DNA from: Pseudomonadota bacterium
GTDB lineage: Bacteria; Pseudomonadota; Gammaproteobacteria; Xanthomonadales; Rhodanobacteraceae
Length of the DNA: 22,030 bases
Direction of reading: 5' to 3'
NCBI GenBank assembly: GCA_018241165.1
Contig: JAFEEK010000096.1
Coordinates: forward strand, 1-22,030
Shown: positions 16,414 through 22,030 of the stretch, piece after piece
Layout of the letters: the number at the start of each line of letters is the position of its first letter
Numbering within the stretch: position 1 is the first letter of the stretch
Notes under the pieces: model-generated
The model's input: only the letters and a program-made list of their open reading frames with translations
What the model was told of the DNA's origin: nothing
Databases searched by the model: none
Program-made: the position numbers and the translations under genes

Positions 16414-16922
16414 GCTTGCAGCGCGCATTGGAAATCCTGCGTCGCATCGAGGATTGGCTGCTCGCCATCCTGGTGCTGATCCTGGTGGTTCTGGCCGGAA
16501 GCCAAATCATCCTGCGCGATTTTTTCCACACCGGGATTTCCTGGGCCGATCCGCTGATGCGCCAGCTCGTGCTGTGGACGGGCATGCTCGGCGCGCTCGC
16601 CGCCGTGCGCGATGAAAAGCACATCGCACTCGACGTGTTGAACCATTTCCTGCCGCCGTTGGCGCAGAAGGTCGCGCGTATCGTCACGTTCGGTTTCGCC
16701 GCCGCGATTTGCGCTGCGTTGGCCTGGTACAGCTACGTGATGTTGAGCGTGGATTACACCAGCGCCTCGCCGTCAAGCGCGTTCGCTGCGCTGCCGGCAT
16801 GGATTCCGGAAACCATCCTGCCTGCCGGATTCGCCTTGATGGCGCTGCGTTTCGTGTTGCGTGCATTCGCGCCGCCCGCGCACACGCCGCCGCTGATGCA
16901 TTCGATCGAGCCGTCGCCGTGA
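16410..16922 (+). CDS. dctQ: TRAP transporter small permease subunit, DctQ family
   Basis: Four-helix inner-membrane subunit of 170 aa. Membrane segments lie at about residues 16-36 (WLLAILVLILVVLAGSQIIL), 50-66, 88-110 and 130-148. The DctQ signature includes RDFFHTGISWADPLMRQLVLWTGMLGA and the following AVRDEKHIALDVL. I start at a GTG that overlaps the dctP stop as GTGA, because the protein then begins with a short cytoplasmic helix (SLQRALEILRRIEDW) as is usual. The last codon overlaps the dctM start the same way. Together with dctP and dctM it makes one transport unit, translated in a coupled manner. Confidence 0.93.
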   Translation: MSLQRALEILRRIEDWLLAILVLILVVLAGSQIILRDFFHTGISWADPLMRQLVLWTGMLGALAAVRDEKHIALDVLNHFLPPLAQKVARIVTFGFAAAICAALAWYSYVMLSVDYTSASPSSAFAALPAWIPETILPAGFALMALRFVLRAFAPPAHTPPLMHSIEPSP

Positions 16923-18196
16923 CCTGGCTTATCGTCATCGCGCTGATCGTGCTCGCCGCACTCGGCGCGCCGCTGTTCGCGATCATCGCGGCGGTCGCGC
17001 TGTTCGGTTTCCACGCCGCCGGCGAACCCGGCGCGGCGGTCGCGATCGAATTCTATCGCCTTGCGGACATGCCGGCGTTGATTGCGATTCCGCTGTTTAC
17101 GCTGGCCGGTTACCTGCTGGCGGAAAGCCAGGCGCCGCGCCGACTGGTGCGCCTGACCAATGCGCTGTTCGGCTGGCTGCCGGGCGGATTGGCGATTGTC
17201 TCGGTTTGTGCCTGCACCTTGTTCACCGCGTTTACCGGCGCGACTGGAGTTACCCTCATTGCACTCGGCGCGGTGCTGTATCCGGCGCTGCGCCAGGCGC
17301 ATTACGACGAGCGTTTCTCGCTGGGGTTGCTCACTTGCGCGGGCAGTCTGGGACTTCTGCTTGTGCCTTCGATGCCGCTGATTTTGTACGGCGTGGTCGC
17401 GCAGCAATTCCATACGACGCCGCCGGTGAGCATCGACGCGCTGTTCAAGGCGGGCTTGTTGCCCTGCCTGCTGATGGTCGTGATGCTGTCGGTCTACAGT
17501 GCATGGAAGGCGCGCGACCTGCCGCGCCCGCCGCCATCCAGCCCGCGCGAGGTCTGGGCAGCGATCAAGGATGCCGCCTGGGAATTGCCGCTGCCGTTCG
17601 TGATTTTGATCGGCATCTACACCGGCAAGCTCGCGGCATCCGAAGCGGCGGCCGCGACTGCGTTGTATGTCTTGATCGTGACGGTGCTGATCCGCCGCGA
17701 GATCAAATTTGGTGAATTGCCAAGAGTGATCCGCGAGGCGATGCTGCTGGTCGGCGCCATCCTGATCGTGCTCGGCTTTTCGCTGGCGCTGACGAACTGG
17801 CTGATCGACGGCGACGTGCCGGAGAAACTCTTTGCCGCCCTGCAATCGGGCGTGTCGGGCAAGTTCGCCTTCCTGCTGCTGCTCAACGTGTTCCTGCTGG
17901 TGTTCGGCATGCTGCTGGAAGGCTTCCCGGCGATCATCATCCTGGTGCCGCTGATCCTTCCCGTCGCCACGCACTACGGCATCGATCCGGTGCATCTGGG
18001 AATCATCTTCCTCGCCAACCTGCAGATCGGCATCTTCCTGCCGCCGGTGGGCATGAACATCTTCATCGCCAGCGCGCGCTTCGGCAAACCGGCCACCACG
18101 ATCGTGCGCTCCAGTATGCCGTTCTACGCCATCCTGATGGCCGCGGTGCTGATCATCACGTATTGGCCCGAACTGTCCTTGTGGCTGGCTCGATGA
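16919..18196 (+). CDS. dctM: TRAP transporter large permease subunit, DctM family
   Basis: Inner-membrane transporter subunit of 425 aa, the usual length. It is hydrophobic throughout, about 12 membrane segments, with DctM motifs PLFTLAGYLLAESQAPRRLV, the AFTGATGVTLIALGAVLYPAL turn, and near the end LVPLILPVATHYGIDPVHLG and IGIFLPPVGMNIFIA. It moves the substrate delivered by DctP, normally with Na+. The GTG start at 16919 overlaps the dctQ stop by 4 bp; the frame is open further upstream, but that part only reads through dctQ. The stop codon falls inside a small hairpin, and guaB follows 50 bp later. Confidence 0.94.
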   Translation: MTWLIVIALIVLAALGAPLFAIIAAVALFGFHAAGEPGAAVAIEFYRLADMPALIAIPLFTLAGYLLAESQAPRRLVRLTNALFGWLPGGLAIVSVCACTLFTAFTGATGVTLIALGAVLYPALRQAHYDERFSLGLLTCAGSLGLLLVPSMPLILYGVVAQQFHTTPPVSIDALFKAGLLPCLLMVVMLSVYSAWKARDLPRPPPSSPREVWAAIKDAAWELPLPFVILIGIYTGKLAASEAAAATALYVLIVTVLIRREIKFGELPRVIREAMLLVGAILIVLGFSLALTNWLIDGDVPEKLFAALQSGVSGKFAFLLLLNVFLLVFGMLLEGFPAIIILVPLILPVATHYGIDPVHLGIIFLANLQIGIFLPPVGMNIFIASARFGKPATTIVRSSMPFYAILMAAVLIITYWPELSLWLAR

Positions 18197-18201
18197 GCCA
18201 G
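18185..18201 (+). other. Small hairpin spanning the dctM stop codon
   Basis: CTGGCT (18185-18190) pairs with AGCCAG (18196-18201) across a 5-nt loop. There is no T-run, so it is not a standard terminator, though it may help separate dctM from guaB. Confidence 0.25.
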
Positions 18202-18235
18202 ACTGCAGGGAGTGGCAAGCGCGACGCGGAGTCTG

Positions 18236-18241
18236 TAAAAT
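18236..18241 (+). promoter_or_regulatory. -10 box for guaB, possibly leaderless
   Basis: TAAAAT lies 5 nt before the guaB ATG at 18247. TGGCAA at 18213-18218 is a poor -35 with a 17-nt spacer. Transcription would begin at or within a base or two of the ATG. The AGGG between box and ATG is too close to serve as a normal ribosome binding site. Confidence 0.42.
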
Positions 18242-18243
18242 AG

Positions 18244-19704
<1,461 letters not shown>

Positions 19705-19734
19705 TGCTTGTCGCGCGCAGCTTGCGCGACAGCA
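19705..19734 (+). terminator. Hairpin directly after guaB
   Basis: TGTCGCGC (19709-19716) pairs with GCGCGACA (19724-19731) across a 7-nt loop; TGC and GCA at the outer ends extend the stem with one bulge. It begins right after the guaB stop. Only a short ATTTG follows, so as an intrinsic terminator it is weak. It may also be a REP-like repeat. Confidence 0.4.
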
Positions 19735-19738
19735 GGAT

Positions 19739-19768
19739 TTGTGAGAATGTAGTGCAAATCACTACATT
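19739..19768 (+). promoter_or_regulatory. Candidate promoter for the toxin-antitoxin operon
   Basis: TTGTGA (19739-19744) and TACATT (19763-19768) could be -35 and -10 boxes with an 18-nt spacer, just upstream of the antitoxin ATG at 19780. The -10 lies inside one arm of the operator palindrome, so a bound repressor would block RNA polymerase. Confidence 0.35.
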
Positions 19769-19770
19769 CT
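19744..19770. promoter_or_regulatory. Operator-like palindrome upstream of the antitoxin gene
   Basis: AGAATGTAGTG (19744-19754) and CACTACATTCT (19760-19770) form a perfect 11-bp inverted repeat around CAAAT, ending 9 bp before the antitoxin ATG. Type II antitoxins commonly repress their own operon from such palindromes. The base composition is clearly AT-richer than the flanks. Confidence 0.65.
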
Positions 19771-19779
19771 GGTGATGCC

Positions 19780-20028
19780 ATGAGCGAATCCATCTCAGCT
19801 GCCGACGCCAACCGCCATTTCTCGCAGATCCTGCGCGGCGTGCGCGAGGAGGGTGCGACCTACATCGTCACCGCGCATGGCAAACCCGTGGCCAAGATCG
19901 TGCCGATCAAGGAAGAAGACGATAGCGCGGTTCGCAAAGCCGCGTTCCGGAAGATGCAGCAACGCTGGACTAAACAGAAGACCTTGAATCTTCCTCGCTG
20001 GACACGCGATGAGTTGTACGACGACTGA
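19780..20028 (+). CDS. Type II antitoxin, Phd/YefM family
   Basis: An 82-aa DNA-binding antitoxin. The N-terminal half, SISAADANRHFSQILRGVREEGATYIVTAHGKPVAKIVPI, is the Phd/YefM fold: an Ala/Asn-rich helix followed by strands ending in the GKPVAKIVP signature. The C-terminal half, rich in Lys, Arg and Trp (KMQQRWTKQKTLNLPRWTRDELYDD), would be the flexible tail that wraps the toxin. It overlaps the toxin gene by one base (TGATG), the usual arrangement. It probably represses its own operon through the palindrome just upstream. The pair is inserted between guaB and guaA. Confidence 0.88.
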   Translation: MSESISAADANRHFSQILRGVREEGATYIVTAHGKPVAKIVPIKEEDDSAVRKAAFRKMQQRWTKQKTLNLPRWTRDELYDD

Positions 20029-20471
20029 TGCGAATCGCGTTGGATTCGAATTTCCTGCTCTACGCCGAGGGCACCAATGATGCCAAGCGGAGGGATATAG
20101 CCCGCGACATCGCAAGACGCTTGCCGTTCAGGGAATCTTTCGTACCGGTGCAGGCGCTGGGTGAAGTGTTTCGTGTCCTGACCCGAAAGGCCGGATACAG
20201 CGCTGAAATCGCGCGTGCCACGATACTCAACATGCGCGACATCTACTGTCCGCTGGAGACCACGGAGTCGACCCTGCTTGCCGCGATGGACCTGGTGGCA
20301 AATCACCAATTCACCATCTGGAATGCGATCATCTTGTCCAGCGCGGCGGAAGCCAACTGTCGCGTCCTGATATCCGAAGACATGCAAGATGGCTTCGTCT
20401 GGCGCGGCCTGACCATCGTCAACCCATTCTCGGCAAAGCGCCATCCATTGCTCGAAGCAGCACTGTCCTGA
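20028..20471 (+). CDS. PIN-domain toxin, VapC-like ribonuclease
   Basis: Probable toxin of 147 aa paired with the Phd-like antitoxin. PIN-domain features are D6 in IALDSNFLLYA, E46 in ALGEVFRVL, and the C-terminal SEDMQDGF motif (D118, D121). VapC toxins cut RNA, often tRNA, with Mg2+ held by four acidic residues. At the third of these, in the helix IWxAIILSSAAEANC, family members usually have Asp (WDA), but here codon 99 is AAT (Asn). The enzyme may be weakened or use another acid; this is inference. The start is the ATG overlapping the antitoxin stop. It ends 9 bp before guaA, leaving little room for a separate guaA promoter. Confidence 0.87.
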   Translation: MRIALDSNFLLYAEGTNDAKRRDIARDIARRLPFRESFVPVQALGEVFRVLTRKAGYSAEIARATILNMRDIYCPLETTESTLLAAMDLVANHQFTIWNAIILSSAAEANCRVLISEDMQDGFVWRGLTIVNPFSAKRHPLLEAALS

Positions 20472-20480
20472 GTCCTGGAA

Positions 20481-22030
20481 ATGCAAAACATCCATCGCGA
20501 CAAGATTCTGATCCTCGATTTCGGCGCGCAGTACACGCAACTGATCGCGCGGCGCATCCGCGAAATCGGCGTCTACTGCGAAATCTGGGCCTGGGATCAT
20601 GATACGGCCGAGATCGAAAATTTCGCACCAAAGGGAATCATCCTGTCCGGTGGTCCCGAATCGACGATAGAGGCGAACTCGCCACGCGCGCCACAGAATG
20701 TGTTCGATGCTGGCGTGCCGCTGCTTGGCATCTGCTATGGCATGCAGACCATGGCCGTGCAGCTCGGCGGCAAGACCGAAGGCGGGCACACACGCGAGTT
20801 CGGTCAAGCGACGCTGACGCCGACTGCGTCGAATCGCCTGTTCGACGGATTGCCGCTCAAGAACTCCACGGCGTGGATGTCGCACGGTGATCGCGTTACC
20901 GCAGTACCGCCGGGGTTTGCCATCACTGCCGCGACGCACGATTTGCCGATTGCGGCGATGGCGGATGACAAGCGCCACTGGTACGGCGTGCAATTCCATC
21001 CGGAAGTCACGCATACCGAATACGGCGCGGAAATCCTGCGCCGTTTCGTCGTGGACATCTGTGGCTGCGCCACGCTATGGACCGCGGCCAACATCATCGA
21101 CGACGCCGTGGCGCGGATTCGCCAGCAAGTCGGTTCGGATCGAGTCTTGCTTGGCCTTTCCGGCGGTGTGGATTCCTCGGTCGTCGCCGCGCTGCTCAAG
21201 CGCGCGATCGGCGATCAGCTGACTTGCGTGTTTGTCGATACCGGCCTGTTGCGCTTCAACGAAGGCGATCAGGTCATGGCGACGATGCACAAGCACATGG
21301 GCGTGAATGTGATTCGCGTCGATGCGCGCCCGCGCTATTTTGCCGCGCTGGCTGGCGTGAGCGACCCGGAAGCCAAGCGCAAGGTCATCGGCAAGCTTTT
21401 CATCGATATTTTCGATGAGGAGTCAGCCAAGCTCGAAGGCATCCGCTGGCTGGCGCAGGGCACGATCTACCCCGACGTGATCGAATCGGCCGGCAGCAAG
21501 ACCGGCAAGGCGCATGTGATCAAGTCGCATCACAATGTCGGTGGCCTGCCGGAAAAGATGAAGTTGAAGCTGGTCGAACCGCTGCGCGAATTGTTCAAGG
21601 ACGAGGTGCGCCGCATCGGCGTGGAACTCGGCCTGCCGCGTGAGATGGTCTATCGCCATCCGTTCCCGGGGCCGGGGCTGGGCGTGCGCGTGCTTGGCGA
21701 AGTCAAACCCGAATACGTCGAGTTGCTGCAACGCGCCGACGACATTTTCATCGGCGAATTGCGCAGCGCAGGTTTGTACGACCGGGTCAGCCAGGCATTC
21801 GCCGTGTTCCTGCCGGTCAAATCCGTCGGCGTGGTCGGCGACGCGCGTGCCTACGAATGGGTTATCGCACTGCGCGCGGTCGAGACCATCGATTTCATGA
21901 CCGCGCACTGGGCGCATCTGCCGTACGAATTTCTCGGCAAGGTTTCCAACCGCATCATCAACGAACTGCGCGGAATCTCGCGCGTTGTTTACGACGTGAG
22001 CGGAAAACCGCCGGCAACGATCGAGTGGGA
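20481..22030 (+). CDS. guaA: GMP synthase (glutamine-hydrolysing), 3' end cut by window
   Basis: Converts XMP to GMP using glutamine and ATP. The visible 516 codons cover essentially the whole protein: a class I glutamine amidotransferase domain with the catalytic triad C85 (GICYGMQTM), H173 and E175 (FHPEVTH), then the PP-loop ATP-pyrophosphatase domain with LSGGVDSS at 226-233, and the C-terminal dimerisation domain with [15 protein letters not shown]. The sequence ends TIEW plus two bases of a codon; other GuaA proteins end PPATIEWE, so only one base and the stop appear to be missing. The ATG is preceded by TGGAA, a modest ribosome binding site, and lies 9 bp after the toxin gene. Confidence 0.96.
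   Translation, partial: MQNIHRDKILILDFGAQYTQLIARRIREIGVYCEIWAWDHDTAEIENFAPKGIILSGGPESTIEANSPRAPQNVFDAGVPLLGICYGMQTMAVQLGGKTEGGHTREFGQATLTPTASNRLFDGLPLKNSTAWMSHGDRVTAVPPGFAITAATHDLPIAAMADDKRHWYGVQFHPEVTHTEYGAEILRRFVVDICGCATLWTAANIIDDAVARIRQQVGSDRVLLGLSGGVDSSVVAALLKRAIGDQLTCVFVDTGLLRFNEGDQVMATMHKHMGVNVIRVDARPRYFAALAGVSDPEAKRKVIGKLFIDIFDEESAKLEGIRWLAQGTIYPDVIESAGSKTGKAHVIKSHHNVGGLPEKMKLKLVEPLRELFKDEVRRIGVELGLPREMVYRHPFPGPGLGVRVLGEVKPEYVELLQRADDIFIGELRSAGLYDRVSQAFAVFLPVKSVGVVGDARAYEWVIALRAVETIDFMTAHWAHLPYEFLGKVSNRIINELRGISRVVYDVSGKPPATIEW

Noticed and set aside
19705..20480. Toxin-antitoxin pair as part of a larger mobile element
   Set aside because: I found no integrase, transposase or flanking direct repeats; only the two genes and their upstream sites separate guaB from guaA.

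Overview
This is a 22 kb stretch of high-GC bacterial chromosome. It is almost entirely conserved housekeeping genes, packed tightly with many 1-11 bp overlaps. Gene content and protein wording (PsrA-type regulator beside an inverted-order FadB-like enzyme, ndk-rlmN-pilF-rodZ, yfgM-bamB-der, rhodanese-MoeB fusion, FolD with the [11 protein letters not shown] loop) fit a gammaproteobacterium of the Xanthomonadales / Rhodanobacteraceae type. That placement is an inference from protein similarity remembered, not from a search. There are no rRNA, tRNA or CRISPR features, and no transposase genes.

Layout. (1) 2-3045, minus strand: a fatty-acid oxidation unit, PsrA-like TetR regulator followed by a bifunctional 3-hydroxyacyl-CoA dehydrogenase/enoyl-CoA hydratase. 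(2) 3275-10136, plus strand: ndk-rlmN-pilF-rodZ, then yfgM-bamB-der. This is the classic gammaproteobacterial cluster, but ispG and hisS, which normally sit between rodZ and yfgM, are absent. A palindromic intergenic repeat sits directly before der and supplies its ribosome binding site. (3) 10138-13126, plus: molybdenum cofactor genes mobA-moeA and a moeB that carries an N-terminal rhodanese domain. (4) 13132-14386: a DUF1244 gene and folD, divergently transcribed from two promoters with matching -10 boxes. (5) 14454-18196, plus: a TPR-protein-associated TRAP transporter (TatT-like lipoprotein, DctP, DctQ, DctM), with a 77-bp palindromic repeat between the TatT gene and dctP. (6) 18247-22030, plus: guaB and guaA, the last two steps to GMP, split by a Phd/VapC-type toxin-antitoxin module with its own operator-like palindrome. 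guaA runs to the window edge and lacks only its last base and stop codon.

The most unusual points are the toxin-antitoxin pair wedged between guaB and guaA (with a PIN toxin in which one expected acidic residue is Asn), the TPAT-type TRAP transporter whose binding protein has Trp where the family's ligand-binding Arg is expected, the reversed rhodanese-MoeB fusion, and several start sites that look leaderless. I do not see a clearly new defence or mobile system here.
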